Assembly: GCA_030867875.1 (NCBI GenBank)
Contig: JAOWCC010001634.1
Coordinates: 99,675,321-99,739,320 of the forward strand
Direction: 5' to 3'
Length of the DNA: 64,000 nucleotides
Source: Actinernus sp. WN-2022
Taxonomy: Eukaryota; Cnidaria; Anthozoa; Actiniaria; Actinernidae
The position numbers and the translations under genes are program-made. Numbering within the stretch: position 1 is the first letter of the stretch; each line of letters begins with the position of its first letter. Below the pieces are notes generated by a model. The model was not told the DNA's origin. It ran no database searches and saw only the letters and a program-made list of their open reading frames with translations. Shown here in pieces: positions 23,133 through 51,907 of this stretch.

Positions 23133-24457
23133 AATTCGAACGAACGTTGAACAACGAACAATAGAGTTCTATGGTTCAATGATCAAACAAATAGCACTAT
23201 TGTTTAAATATTTAAAGTTTAAACCATAGTTAATAGAGTGGAATGGTTGTGAAACCCAGCAACCTTCTTTGTTAAATGTCTTTCTCTTTTTTATTTTCAA
23301 CCATTACCGTGCACAAAACACAATAGAAATTACAATATGTTAATCAATCAGCTAATAGAAACGTGTGGGTCCAGTCGTTCAGGGGACGCTAATGAACTAT
23401 GACCGTGCACAATCTTGTCTTACCGCCTTCCAACATAAATTGCAGCGCCTTTGTTGCCCTTTGAAGTTTGCCGGGTTTCCTAACCATTTCACTCTATTAT
23501 AACTATGTTCAAACATATCAAAAGTTTGAGTTGATACACTGTATCTTTAGAGGATTTTTTCAAGGATCTCTAATTAGAGATTTAAGAAACATGTCCTCCG
23601 ATAAGCATAAGAAAAAGAGGAAAAACAGAAAAGGAAATCACTTTCTTGCACGAAGTAAAAGGTTTAATGTGTGCTCTCTCAATCAAACCGGTTTGACTCA
23701 CTGGTTTACTGATGGGTACGTAATACCATCTAGTGGATACACAGGCAACCCAACACTCATATTTTGAAATAAGTAGTTTTGCATCACGAGAGGAAACACA
23801 CCTTTTCAAATGCACAGAAGACAAAAGGACAACGAAATATCTATTTTTTTCTTATTTCGTTTATTTTTAGTGAAGAAGTAAACAGTTAATGTATGTTATT
23901 ATAATTCTCATACAAAGCCTTTTAATTCTCTAGTAACGCCAAACCACTGATTTCAACTGAATGCAGCAAATGGAAATGTTACCGCAAAACCAAATCAATC
24001 ACAGAAAATTCTCGACATTCCATTGAACCCTGTTCTATTAGTGTAGATTTTTGAGAAGCTTATATGTTTTGATCGTTCCAATCTTTTCAAATGTTATCAC
24101 ATATTGGTAATGAACTGGACCCAGGCCTCAGTTATCGTCGGGTTAGCATGCACATTGGTCATGTTACCGTTTAAAGTGTAAATTGCGATGCACTCTGGGA
24201 TGGTTCTCATTTTCACATGCGCAATTGCACGAACTGTGCGTACATCTAGTATTAAAGGAAAATATTGCCGGCATATCCTTTCAATCAAGCAATAAAGGAT
24301 GGTACTATGGTACTTTAACTGTTTGAAGCCAATTAACAGCTACCAATCAAACATAGAGTCCTGACAGGCGCAAACCATGACACAGCGCCTTTAAAACAAA
24401 ACCACTCCAAATCATATCAAAATAGCTCGCATACTGTTATGTTTATGTAACATTGCA
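23133..24457. other. Intergenic, no gene recognised
   Basis: An open frame at 23468-23767 includes a basic MSSDKHKKKRKNRKGN stretch, but it has no partner exon and no splice signals that I can support. Nothing else is recognisable. Confidence 0.45.
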
Positions 24458-24723
24458 GGGTCGTAACGAGGTATATTTTTTCTCTAGTGAACCCGTATCC
24501 CATGCCCTGTGATCCCGATCCCATGCCCTGTGATCCCGATCCCATGCCCTGTGATCCCGATCCCATGCCCTGTGATCCCAATCCCATGCCCTGTGATCCC
24601 GATCCCATGCCTTGTGATCCCGACCCTGTGATCCCGATCCCGTACCCTGTTATCCCGATCCCGTGCCGTGTGATCCCGATCCCGGGTCTGTGACCCTGAT
24701 CCCACATACCTCGTTACGACCCT
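24458..24723. repeat. 21-bp minisatellite flanked by an 18-bp inverted repeat
   Basis: About six units of roughly 21 bp (CCCATGCCCTGTGATCCCGA plus T) run from 24497, then degrade toward 24700. The array lies between AGGGTCGTAACGAGGTAT (24458) and its exact reverse complement (24706). The apparent ORFs across it on both strands are repeat translations. Confidence 0.9.
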
Positions 24724-25005
24724 GTCATTGATGGGAATAATCCTGGTACAATATTGTAGTTTGTACACAATAAAAGGAATATTACCCAGACCATGGAATT
24801 TATCAGTGAAGTGTCTTATTATAGCAATATTTATTTTATTTGTTCTATTTTGCTGACACAAATAAGATATAATGCACTAGTCAGTGATAAGCCCCACATC
24901 CCCTACCTGGGGAATGACTGAGAATAGCAGGGCATTACTGGTGGAATACAGTGTCAATTACACCATGGTATGCACGGCTTTAGATTACAATTGAGGCAGG
25001 CAGGG

Positions 25006-26724
25006 AACGTCAGTGGTACGGGTTGTATTTCTAGATATAAGCAAGGCTTTTGATCGAGTTTGGCACTCAGGACTAATACAAAAACTAAAGGCGCTAGGAA
25101 TTAGAAATCCCCTTCTTCAATGGATAAAAAGTTATTTGCATGAGAGAAAACAAAGGGTCGTCATAGAAGGTCAATGTTCTGAATGGAGAAATGTCGATTC
25201 TGGTGTACCACATTGTTCTGTTTTAGGTCCGCTTCTATTCTTAATTTACATTAACGATTTAACAATTGGTCTAGTTTCTCATCCTCTAATTTATGCTGAT
25301 GATACTACTTTATTAGAGGTAGTTCAAAATCCAAGGGATACAGCTGACCACCTAAATGACGATTTGTGTAGAATTTCTAATTGGTCTAAAAAGTAGCTTG
25401 TTACCATGAATCCCACGAAATCGAGAACCTTAGTTTTTTCTTCAAAGCGTATAAAGCCCGACCATCCAAATTTATTTTTTGATGGTCAAACTATAAAGGA
25501 GGTGACAACTCATACACATCTTGGTCTTACACTCCAAAGCAATATGTCTTGGAGAAATCATGTACTAAATGTTCACCAGAAAGCGTCTAAGCGGCTAAAT
25601 TTATTAAAGTATATTAAATATAAAGTTGATAGGTCAACCCTTACGTGCCTGTACAAAAGTTTGGTTAGACCACTTATGGAATATGCTGATGTGATTTGGG
25701 ATAATTGTACTGAAACAGAAAGCCAGTTATTAGAAAATGTTCAATATGAATCTGCAAAAGTTATTACTGGAGCAATTAAGGGTACAAGTAGAAAAAAAAT
25801 ACTTGATGAGCTTGCTTGGGAAGATATGTGTATGCGACGGAAAATGCATAAGTTATTTTGTTTTTATAAGATTACTAATAGTTTGACACCATCTTATTTA
25901 ACTGAACTACTACCAAAAACTGTTAAAGAACAAAGCCGCATTACTCTAAGATCTAATGAAAACTTTTGTACGATTCCGGCAAGAACTGCAAGATTTCAAA
26001 AGTCTTTTTCCCCCTCTGTAATAACATACTGGAATTCATTAAGCATAGAAATACGTAAATCGTTATCATTACCTTCTTATAAAGCTGCTGTAAAGAAATA
26101 TTATCATCATTTTACCTATAATAAACTTTATGATTACTCTATATCTAGAATGGCCTCGATTTTTCATACAGTTTAAGACTTGGTCCTTCTGCTCTTAATG
26201 ATTATTTATTTAAAATAAAATGTAATGCGACTCCAAAATGTGACTGTGGTTATCCAAATGAAACGATTAAACACTTCTTCTTGTCTTGCCCCCGATACGC
26301 TGATCAGCGCGATATCTTTTTTACCTCTGCTGCACAACTCTTAGGTAATATCTGGTCAAACAGTAGCGACAAAAAGAAAATTTTGTATATTTTGAATGGT
26401 ATTAAGGGCAAAAACTATAATTTAAATTCTAAATTCTTTGAGTTAGTTCAAAATTATATCTTAAATACCAATCGATTTTCCATCGCTACAGTCTGACTTG
26501 TATATATTTTTTTCTCTTTTTGTTTTCTAAACTTAATGTTATGCACTTATTTTAATTAATTTAAATTGTAATTTTATGTTTCCTTTTGTGTGTCTGAAAC
26601 TGCCCTTATACTTGTTGATTTTTTTTTTCTGTATGAGCTCCCTCGATAAGCCTTTAGCTTTTGGAGCAAATGCAGAGAGTAAATATGTTTAAATAATTAA
26701 AAAAAAAAAAAAAAACGTCAGTGG
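25006..26724 (+). mobile_element. 5'-truncated LINE with target-site duplication and poly-A tail
   Basis: The insertion is bounded by AACGTCAGTGG at 25006-25016 and again at 26714-26724, the second directly after an A-run. It starts inside the reverse transcriptase palm at motif A (FLDISKAFDRVW). Next come a GVPHCSVLGPLLFLIYINDL block (motif B), a YADDT box (motif C) and the thumb (HTHLGLTLQSNMSW). A C-terminal CCHC-like finger (CDCGYPNETIKHFFLSC) lies in another frame at 26240-26290. A TAG stop at 25394-25396 splits the first two ORFs, probably from a Trp codon, and a frameshift near 26165 separates the last. It is the youngest-looking retrotransposon here. Confidence 0.9.
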
Positions 26725-27139
26725 AGCTTGGATCCCTATTCATATTTATAAGCCTTTTGTAGAAGCATTGTTTACCTTGGACAGCTAGGGAACAAAAGTG
26801 AGGTTTACATAAAGAAAACTGTCAAACATCGGGTGGGACTTCTCGTTGATTAGTGAATGATGATGACGCTAACAATGGCCAGTACATCCACCATGTGGCT
26901 CTGTGTACTGATATTTACACAGAAATTAAAAATGGGGAATTTTTAAAAGAGGATTTAAACTATACTACAATAAAAATAACAACAACAATAATAATAATGG
27001 GAATGGACAATAACATTTTAACAAGGTGACTTCATTATTTTGATGTCCTAGTTTATTCAAGTAGATGGTGAAGGTCTAATATTTTGCATATATTACAGCA
27101 AAGGCAGCAGCTATTCTGTTATTTTAACATCTGTTACAA
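26725..27139. other. Intergenic, nothing recognised
   Basis: AT-rich sequence with a short AAT-repeat tract near 26980; no coding sequence or repeat family that I can name. Confidence 0.4.
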
Positions 27140-27715
27140 TGTTTGCCCTCAAATGTTCCCTGTGGATGTCTCAATATGTTGAGCTGTGTTTCTGTCCTGG
27201 TAATTGTATTATATACGTATACGAAGACTGCAAGGCTTCATCGGACGCGGACGATGTTATTTATACAGCCGTACCGTGCGATCAGCCTTGCAGTCTTCAT
27301 ATATTTCAATCCTTTTGCTGATCCTGATCTCCACAGATCCGGCTACATTTTTGTTTGTAAAAGTGGTCCTAGCAGGCTTTTTTGAAATCTGTTAATTGTA
27401 CACTAGGTGTCAATTTATATGGACCGATTTCCTGTCCATAAAACACATTTAAATTTTCTGCGCGCCGTCATCTTGGATTTTAGACGTCACAGTGTTGCCT
27501 CTGTTGTTAGTAAACAATAGTTATTTTATTGTGTAATATAATAGGGGCAAGACTGTGATGCCATATATATAATCCAAGATGACGGATTCTGCGAAGCTCA
27601 AATGAGTTTTATGGATAAGAAAATTGGTCCATAACTGATATCTAGTGCAAAAATAAGTACAGGACAGAAACACAGCAACATATTTAGACATCTACAGGGA
27701 AAATTTGAGGGCAAC
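27140..27715. mobile_element. Foldback MITE with ~57-bp terminal inverted repeats
   Basis: The end 27140-27197 (GTTTGCCCTCAAATGTTCCC and onward) is mirrored at 27661-27715. Internal pairs also match across the centre, for example ATATGGACCGATTT with AAATTGGTCCATA and CATCTTGGATT with AATCCAAGATG. So the whole 576 bp can fold on itself. No protein is encoded. Confidence 0.8.
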
Positions 27716-28158
27716 CCTTTTTTTTTCAACCGAGGTTTTCTTTAAAGCGGAAGGCCATATAACTCATTAAGTGCAATGTGGGGATGGCTGTGATCAATTT
27801 TAACATTTTCCTATTTACAGTCACACGCACATTTGTGCCCTTATCCTTTAATTTTTGAAAGATACAACAAATGATAACCCCCTTAACATTAACGTAGCAA
27901 CAAACACACTCATAAATTACTTTATAGGGACTGTTCTACCTCATTACGTAATAATTGGGCATATAATGTCAGGGTTTTCAACTGTCAGAGGTTTAAACAA
28001 ACCCAAAAATATATATCAGGCCTGTTTTTGCAAGGGCATTCTTTGTTTCTTTCAAGACAGTGCGACCATTTAATCTGTAAGTATAGAGGCGTCTGATTTC
28101 TCTTTCAACTTTCCAAATCACAAATGAAAGTTAAATTTTCGGATATTTTTGTGTACTA

Positions 28159-28252
28159 GATAAAGAATTCGCGGACGATCTTTATGGATTTACAAACTAG
28201 CTGAAAGCGAGAGTTTGTAAATCCCATAAAGATCGGACGCGAATTCTTTATC
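28159..28252. repeat. Palindrome with ~38-bp arms
   Basis: GATAAAGAATTCGCG...GATCTTTATGG...TTTACAAAC is mirrored by GTTTGTAAA...CCATAAAGATC...CGCGAATTCTTTATC, with a loop of about 15 bases. Confidence 0.8.
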
Positions 28253-28376
28253 GCACTTATCAAACGTCTAGATGTAGAGAGTAATGTTTTCAGTTATTTT
28301 GGCGATACTACTTATTTTGGCCGAGAAAATCGAAGCCAAAGGACGAAATCTCTAGTAGTAGTAGAATTAAAGACAC

Positions 28377-29321
28377 TGATGTTTTATTAATTTCCTTTGT
28401 TTTTGCTTCATGAATTATTAATGAGTTTGATAATTTATAATTAATAACTATCAGATACCACTGTGACACTGCGTGACTATAAATATATTTAATTCTAAAT
28501 CTAAAAGGAACTATAATTTTACAGATTCCAAGCCCACTTTGCAACCGGGAAGACCTTCGATTTTCCTAGCTGGACTAGACTAGTTTGGGTGACTAGCAAA
28601 ACAAGCTGATAAAAAATTATTCACAACTTCTCAGGATGATGTAAAATAGCAATAAACACTTACCACAACCGACGACTAGGATATTTGTTGTACGACTACA
28701 AGACTAGTCAACCGGGCTCAGCTCAGGAGATCGACATGGCAGCTTTGTTTTGCCGCCAATTTTGCAGTGCAAAGTGACGTCATGGAGACCCCCCGTCGAC
28801 TGCACCATTCGACTGTTGACTTGATCATTTGACATCACGCCAAACCATTCGTGTTTACGTTGAATTGAATTACTTTGCGTTGGATCGTTTGTATTTAGGT
28901 TGGATCATTTCATTGTTATCTTTCCATTGACATAAGAGAGTTGGATCGTTCATGTTTTGTATTGATCATTTGATACTTGGTTGAATCAATTCTACATCGG
29001 TAGTTAGATCGTTCGTGTTTTGTCGTTACCATTTGTGGTTTGTCTTTTCCATTTGACAAGAGATAGTTAGATGATTTCATTTCTGTCTATTCCGTTCGTG
29101 TTTTGTATTGATCATTTGATACTTGGTTGAATCATTTCTACGTCGGTAGTTAGATCGTTCGTGTTTTGTCTTTACCATTTGTGTTTTGCCTTTTCCATTT
29201 GACAAGAGATAGTTAGATGATTTCATTTCTGTCTATTCCGTTCGTGTTTTGTATTGATCATTCCACAATTTCTTGTTAAATGATTCCGGTTCTGTATTTT
29301 TGGTGGTAACGGCCGCCCATA
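28377..29321 (-). repeat. ~0.95-kb dispersed repeat, right (inverted) copy
   Basis: This is the reverse complement of 17164-18283, ending in the same GGTGGTAACGGCCGCCCAT. It has lost about one 146-bp tandem unit relative to the left copy. The two copies face each other across about 10 kb. Confidence 0.8.
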
Positions 29322-30544
29322 AAAAACATTGATATGTCAAAATTTGATCGTAGGGGCACTTTAATGATTGTATTATTTCTATGATTATAGTTAGGAATTA
29401 TATCGTAAAACGGTTTGGATAGGGAAAAAATATAGCAAATTTACTTTACAAACACGCAAAACCATCGCTATATGAAAATTTGGTTGTAAATTATTTTGTT
29501 GTGGCAGAAATTTCGCAATTGGACACCCACAGAATGATGACAAGTTTAAGCACGACAAACGCAATTTGGAGGCTAATCAGTTAAATTATGATCAATTTTG
29601 GAAATTGAGCGAGTGCGTCATTTCCGGAAGGGACGACGTTAATCTACTTAGGCCATCGTTTACCATCGCCCTCTGGCTCATGAGGGTCGGTCGGTCGGTA
29701 AAAAATATATAAAAAATAAACGTTAGGAGGTCAGGAACCAAGTCGGCTTGAAGACTTGCGTATAAAAAATCACCTATTCCTCGACTACTTATTCCTATAC
29801 TAGTTGTAGATTGACAAATTGCATGTGAGTGGCAAGAAACTAATACGTATAGAGCTCGGAAAATAGGTGTAGGTTTTTTGGGTCGGTTTTAAACCTTGCA
29901 TATTTTTTTGCTTTTCCAAAAAAAAATGGGTCGGTCGGGCGATATATTATGTGGCATTTTTGCCCTTTTCTTTTCGAGCCAAACACTGACTGAATGCCAG
30001 AATAAAAGTAAATAGTGACATTGACAGATTGGCTTGCCATACCATGCTATTTCGTTTATGCCATGGGAAAGGTAGTCCAGACGCTGGTCTCCCCTTTCAT
30101 CTTCTGGCTCGGGCTGCCTGTGGTGCCGCTGATGGGAAAGGTTGTACGCCATGTGCGCTCACAATTTTTCTTCACCGCTTTCACGGAGAGGGGGCGAAAA
30201 TCTACTAACCATATCGAGGAAAAATACTTCGTACGTCATCGAGAACGTCATCGAGTCTGTATGTCTGAAATGTCACCAGGCAAGACAGTTACTGGCTTAC
30301 TGCACCTCTTTAATAAATGCTGCTTTTAGGTTGAATAAAGTATTGTAATTAGACATTTATTGCAATTTTATTTTTCATAGGAAACCAATGTAATTGGCAA
30401 ACACCCTGTTGGTTCTCCTGGCCGCTATGTTTTGTTCGTTGTATATTTTACTTTATTCTATTTTGAATCTTTTATTATGGCCGGTATAAATAAAATAAAA
30501 ATAAAACCGTGCGCGATCTGGAGGCCATGGAACCTAGTTTTCAC
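29322..30544. other. Intergenic, low-complexity GGTCGGTCGG tracts
   Basis: No gene is seen. GGTCGGTCGG followed by an A-rich run occurs at about 29688 and a related GGGTCGGTCGGGCG at 29930. These probably belong to one repeat family; its TTACCATCGCCC phrase is seen again at 32536. Confidence 0.4.
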
Positions 30545-47132
<16,588 letters not shown>

Positions 47133-48066
47133 TAACCAACAGCCAGAAAAGGAATACAGACAGTCTTGAAAGTCTTTGGCAAGTTGCCAGGGAAAATAGC
47201 TTCATTTTTATGGTAATAGGACAAAGTCATATTCTCTTTGTCAAGGTGTTGTACAGAGGGGATGTTACATGTAAACAGCTGTGGTATTTCTAAATGTACA
47301 CAAAGGACAGCAAGCATCCAAAATGGACCAGTGGGGACCTAAGGTGTTTCTTCACAACACAGACCAAGAAATAGTATTATGCATTGATTTGACAGATGCA
47401 TTTACAAGATGATTTAAGAACCTCGGGCCCTGGTCAAAGGGCTCAAAAGGCAGTACAAACCAGCACTGGTTTTGACAAGTTACAATATAGTGTAACTTAT
47501 TGTGGCATGTGTTGATTTGATCAAGGTCAAATTTGCATATACCATAAGTCGACAGGCAATGCAAGTACAAACAAAAATAATGATCACAGGTGTGTTTTGT
47601 TACACAATCTAATCATCTCTGTGACGTGTACATACAGTATTTTTGTTGAACCAAATCTGATCAAATAACATCACAACAGCATGTCATTAACATTGTTCAT
47701 TGACCACTGTTGCTTTCAAAACTTGTAAGGCTTGCATTGGCTCAAGACTCTACATTGTATGGTTGGACCATTAGAAGGGAGGGGCTGGCATTTTTTTGTG
47801 TGCATGTTTTTTAATAACTTAAGCTCAACGGTAATAACTTCATGCACTGTATTTTTTCAAGAACTTGAAGGAAATGTTTTTTTTCCAGTTGAAGGAGTGA
47901 GTACAAGAACAGCTTGTAAGTTACTTTTGATGAACTTCAAAATTATTCTTGCAGGCTAATAAATAGGAAGTAGGATTTAATCTGTTTTACCACTCGAAGG
48001 TGGACAGAGAACCTCAACAGGCTTAAAGCCCCTGTATGGAGGTCTCCGAGGGCCTACTGTATGCTT

Positions 48067-48135
48067 TATTGTCCTTATTCAAGAAGACATGAAGGTCTAG
48101 CCATTCCAATGCAGTTTGAACACAAAGGCAGCACC

Positions 48136-48166
<31 letters not shown>

Positions 48167-48219
48167 CCTGCACGAGAGACTGGAGCTCTGACAACCATTG
48201 AACTAACGGCCGGGAGGCG
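48067..48219 (-). mobile_element. tRNA-derived SINE, copy 3
   Basis: Body block identical in order to copies 1 and 2 (AAATAACTGAGTAGAAGGTG); the tRNA-like head has lost part of the B box. Confidence 0.75.
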
Positions 48220-48913
48220 ATTAGCTCAAAACCATACCAAGGAGAATTTAAGACGTGACCATAATTCACTGAGCCATTATTGCACTCACAGTGGACTAAG
48301 ACCACTAATTTTGCAAAAATGTTTGATAGAATTCCATCATGGCAGGATGCTGGTCTGATTGCTTTGTTCCATGCAATGTCTTTTTGGAAAAGCACTGAAT
48401 TACTATTGGTTTTAGCCTGTTAGCGGCTATTCTTGGTGGGTTTTCTGCTCATTTGTGTTCGGATTGGGCTACCTGTGGCATGACCTTAACACTAGCTTAT
48501 TAACAGGTAGTATGAAATTCCAACAAATTCCCTGTTCCTTCCCCCTTAAAATCTCTAATGGTGTCACCCTTTCCAGAGCTTTACTGTATGTGTGTCCATT
48601 GCTTATATATGTGTACAATAAAAGCTGGCATATACAGAATGCCAGATTTGAGCAAATGTAAAGTATTTACTTACAGAATATTGTCAATGACACTTTATGT
48701 GACAACAGTAGATCAGGAAAGTGTAGTTTTGCATCAAAACGTTCACTTTTTATGGTGGAGAATGCTGGGTGATCATGAGTGAATGCATAAGGATATGAAT
48801 ATAGAAAGAATTAAAAACCTAGCGTACCATAAGTTTCTTAGAAACCTACAATGCTATAATATTTATGGTAAGTTCTGTTTGCCTTCCAAACCCAAATATT
48901 TTCAAGATAATAA

Positions 48914-49051
48914 TTGAAGGCTGTGTGCAAAATGGGCATAAGTGACTCCTGATCACACTCTAAATTCTCCTTCAAATTCTTTGTTTTCTAAGGGAGAATC
49001 TAGAACGTGACTAGGAGTTATTTACGCCCTTGTGGCACACATCCCTTCAAG
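48914..49051. mobile_element. Foldback MITE, copy 3
   Basis: Both arms are present (GAAGGCTGTGTGCAAAATGG and a degenerate right end with CACACATCCCTTC). The central loop is inverted relative to copies 1 and 2, with AAATTCTTTGTTTTCTAAGG rather than its complement. Confidence 0.8.
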
Positions 49052-50562
49052 CTGTGGTGACTGGCCAGTGTCAGGTAGCGTGAGTCACACCCTTGTTCAA
49101 CCAAAACAGATGTGAGTGACGCATTGCCTGATCTTGAATGTGGCTTTGGGTAAAATTGACTCTTGTTAAGTGGGTCCAAAAGACTGTGGGTATAACACAA
49201 GATTCTGGCTTCAACATATGTACATGCCATAGTGGAAAATAAGATGTGTATGTTTTTAAAATGTTTTATTCTGCAAAGTCAAATCAACATTAACCATGAG
49301 TGTTTTGCAAAGTAATCTTTAATTAGTATGTCTTGTGGTAACTTTGGCCTTTACTTATAATTAGAATTATAGCAGTGCATGTAGATACATGTAGGTCATA
49401 GGCTGATGTTAGCTTTTTGAAACACCAGCCACAATCAATTTCCAACACAACTACTTTCTCAGATACGATGCGACCTGAATAAATATTATTTAATGTTGCA
49501 GTTGTGTGTATCAGCTAGTTTTAGCAGCCTGGATGTTCAGACTGCGGTCAGTTATAAACACAAAACTACTTTGAAATACATGTACAGGATACTGCGACAC
49601 GCACAGTATCAGTAACTAGAGATGGATCATTGGCTGAAAAACAGTCTTTAAAGTGCAAGTAGGTGCCATAAAACTCTTTTTGCCCCAAATCTAATTTCTA
49701 ATATACTTCAGTTGTCTAAATTAGTTTTCTTCGAGTGACTGGAGCAACAATTCAACTACAACAAAATTTACCCGAATTGCTGATTCATCTTGTGTCACAT
49801 TATTGAAAGCTACGGGATGTTTCAAATTTTAGTAGTTTTCTCTTGGGGAGGGAGTTGATTCATCTTCTGACGACGTCAGGATCCACAAGTAACCAAAATT
49901 AGGGATTAAATGTCAGAAATGTTGCAAAGTCTGCAAGATTAATACCTTTTTTGTGAGGAGCAAACTCAGTACAACTTTTATTTTTTTGACATGATACTTG
50001 CACCTTTAATTGTTCTTTATGGGTACTTAAATTCATTACAGTACATGTGTATTGAGATTTATACATCTGACACTGGTTGTGCAAATGTGGATTAAAGCTG
50101 TCCACTGGATAAATCCTGTATCCAGTAACCAAGTACATGTATTAACCAAACTAGCTTATTTCATCCTTTTGATTGGGTTGTATCTGAGCCCTGTTGTTCG
50201 AAGCAAGAGCCATTTTAAAGTGTTTATGAAACCAAATTTTGCATCTTTATTTTATTGCAGAATAATAAAGTTCATTCTTTTCTGATTATCAAGAGTATAT
50301 TTATTTTTCAGTTCCGCCTTCGGAAAGGTCTCTTTTTTTTGCCATTCAAATTGCTACTTTATGCTAAAAACTGTCCGGGGTCTGGAACCGAATCTGCCAT
50401 TACAATGACGTCACTGTGAGGACTCACAAGTGACAATCCCTTCATATGATCATGTAGGAAGATGCGCATTTGTACAAAAAAAAAATTTATATAATAAAGC
50501 ACAATACAATTCAACACAAAAAATGAAATAAAGTACAATGTAGAACGCAACACAATCCTTAA

Positions 50563-50727
50563 CAAATAAAAGATGGTTCTCCTTGTTCTATAACAAAAAT
50601 ATTACGCTTGGGGTCCGTGAAAAACTGCGGATGCACGCGCAGAACACGAGTGCATTTAGCACCATTTCAAGACCTCGAAAGTACGTGATTTTGTTATAGA
50701 ACAAGGAGAACCATCTTTTATTTGTTT
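50563..50727. mobile_element. 165-bp foldback with ~38-bp perfect arms
   Basis: CAAATAAAAGATGGTTCTCC and the next ~15 bp (to AACAAAAAT) are mirrored exactly at the right end. The loop of about 90 bp contains CGGATGCACGCGCAGAACAC. Confidence 0.85.
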
Positions 50728-50902
50728 TATAATACAAACTTCAATCTATAGACGAAGGAAAGTAAGCTATATAATTTTAAGAACCCACAAAAAATCTAAC
50801 TAAGCGAAAAACTCCATTTTACTGTACTTCGACTTGTTTACAACATTTCTCGTCGCTGATTGGTTCAATTCTGACAGCTTGACATTGACGACCTGAAAGC
50901 TC

Positions 50903-51474
50903 GTTTGTTTGTTTTTATTTCTGACAATATAAAAGTTACAATTTTGAAAGGCCGAAGCCAGAGGCTTATTTGGCAATGTATGTGGTCAGACAGTTTAGAT
51001 AGGTAATTAATAAGAATGGAGTACGAGTACATTACAGATATTTGAGAAAAAAAGAGACTAACAATGTACATATATTTAAACACTAATACATATATATAAA
51101 CTAATTACTGGCTAATAAGAAAGCAATATACTATTTTAACTAATACAATCATACATGTAGGTAAACTTATTACAGGCAACTAGAATGGAGAAAGAGTATT
51201 TTTGAAATATCCTATGTAGATCGTGTTTATGTCTTGTATATAGTATTGGTGCACATCAGAATTAAATAGAAGATATGGGAAGTGGCAAGAGGTTATGTGT
51301 ATGTCTAAAAATAAAACAGCTTATTTGATAATCACAGATGTGAAAAATGGTTAAAATATTTAGCTGTTTGAAAAGAGGTTGCGAGTGAGTGCATAGGGGA
51401 GTGTGTAATGATACGAGCAACTTTCTTTTGGCATAGAAGTAAAGGTTGTAGATGTGTTGTATAGGAGGATGCCC
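50903..51474 (-). pseudogene. LINE ORF2 C-terminal relic, interrupted by the Polinton
   Basis: Reading the minus strand from 51478 gives a continuous YWASSYTTHLQPLLLCQKK, then VARIITHSPMHSQPLFKQLN and HNLLPLPISSI, the C-terminal part of a CR1-like reverse transcriptase. After stops, a TRHKHDLHRIFQKYSFS tail appears near 51180-51240. An A-rich 3' tail is near 50905-50920. The reading ends abruptly exactly where the 51475 palindrome begins, so the larger element landed in this older LINE. Confidence 0.8.
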
Positions 51475-51670
51475 AGTAGTATATAAACTAGCGGTTCTGG
51501 CGCAGCTTGAACGTTTTATTGTTGCAATCCTTGCTCGATAACTCCAGAACCGCAGCGAATTGTTCTACTTCAGCATTCGAACAATTCGCTGCGGTTCAGG
51601 AGTCATCGAACAAGGATTGCAACAATAAAACGTTCAAGCTGCGCCAGAACCCGCTAGTTTATATACTACT
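51475..51670. repeat. Left-terminal palindrome of the Polinton
   Basis: Arms 51475-51565 and 51579-51670 pair over 91/92 bases with three mismatches and one indel, around a 13-base loop. The outer 20 bases are AGTAGTATATAAACTAGCGG. Each arm also contains its own smaller inverted pair (GCGGTTCTGG with CCAGAACCGC), so a cruciform with side hairpins is possible. It probably serves as, or lies in, the terminal inverted repeat where the terminal protein primes replication. The right-end copy would be needed to prove this. Confidence 0.8.
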
Positions 51671-51907
51671 ATAAATTATACATTAAAGGAACGTAATCAT
51701 AAGGTATTATATCAGGGCTAAGCATACATTAACATTTATTCGAACATTTGGTTTATAACGAATTTATTACATTCTAACACCCTATTAGAGGAGTGTTGCT
51801 ACTAGGTATTATAACATATACTATCATAATCATTATTTACTACTATAGTACATAGTCCACCTCAACGCACTTGAAGCTCTATTAGAGGAAGGATAATACA
51901 ATATATA
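51671..51907. promoter_or_regulatory. AT-rich leader before the polymerase gene
   Basis: A 237-bp non-coding stretch between the terminal palindrome and the polymerase ATG. It ends in AATACAATATATAATG. Similar TATAT tracts sit just before several other start codons of the element (56372, 57132, 58033, 59884/59910), suggesting a shared viral promoter element; this is inferred from pattern only. Confidence 0.4.

Larger units (their letters stand above)
47133..50562. other. UBC9 3' flank and intergenic sequence, no further gene
   Basis: No coding sequence with recognisable domains is seen. The UBC9 3' UTR lies in the first part; possible AATAAA signals occur near 47950 and 48618, neither of which I can confirm. 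SINE copy 3 and MITE copy 3 lie within. Confidence 0.45.

Noticed and set aside
23468..23767. Possible basic nuclear protein (MSSDKHKKKRKN)
   Set aside because: The basic run is short, no other exon or splice signal supports it, and the rest of the frame is featureless.
24417..24861. ORFs of repeated GIGITGHG and DPMPC type
   Set aside because: They are translations of the 21-bp minisatellite on both strands.
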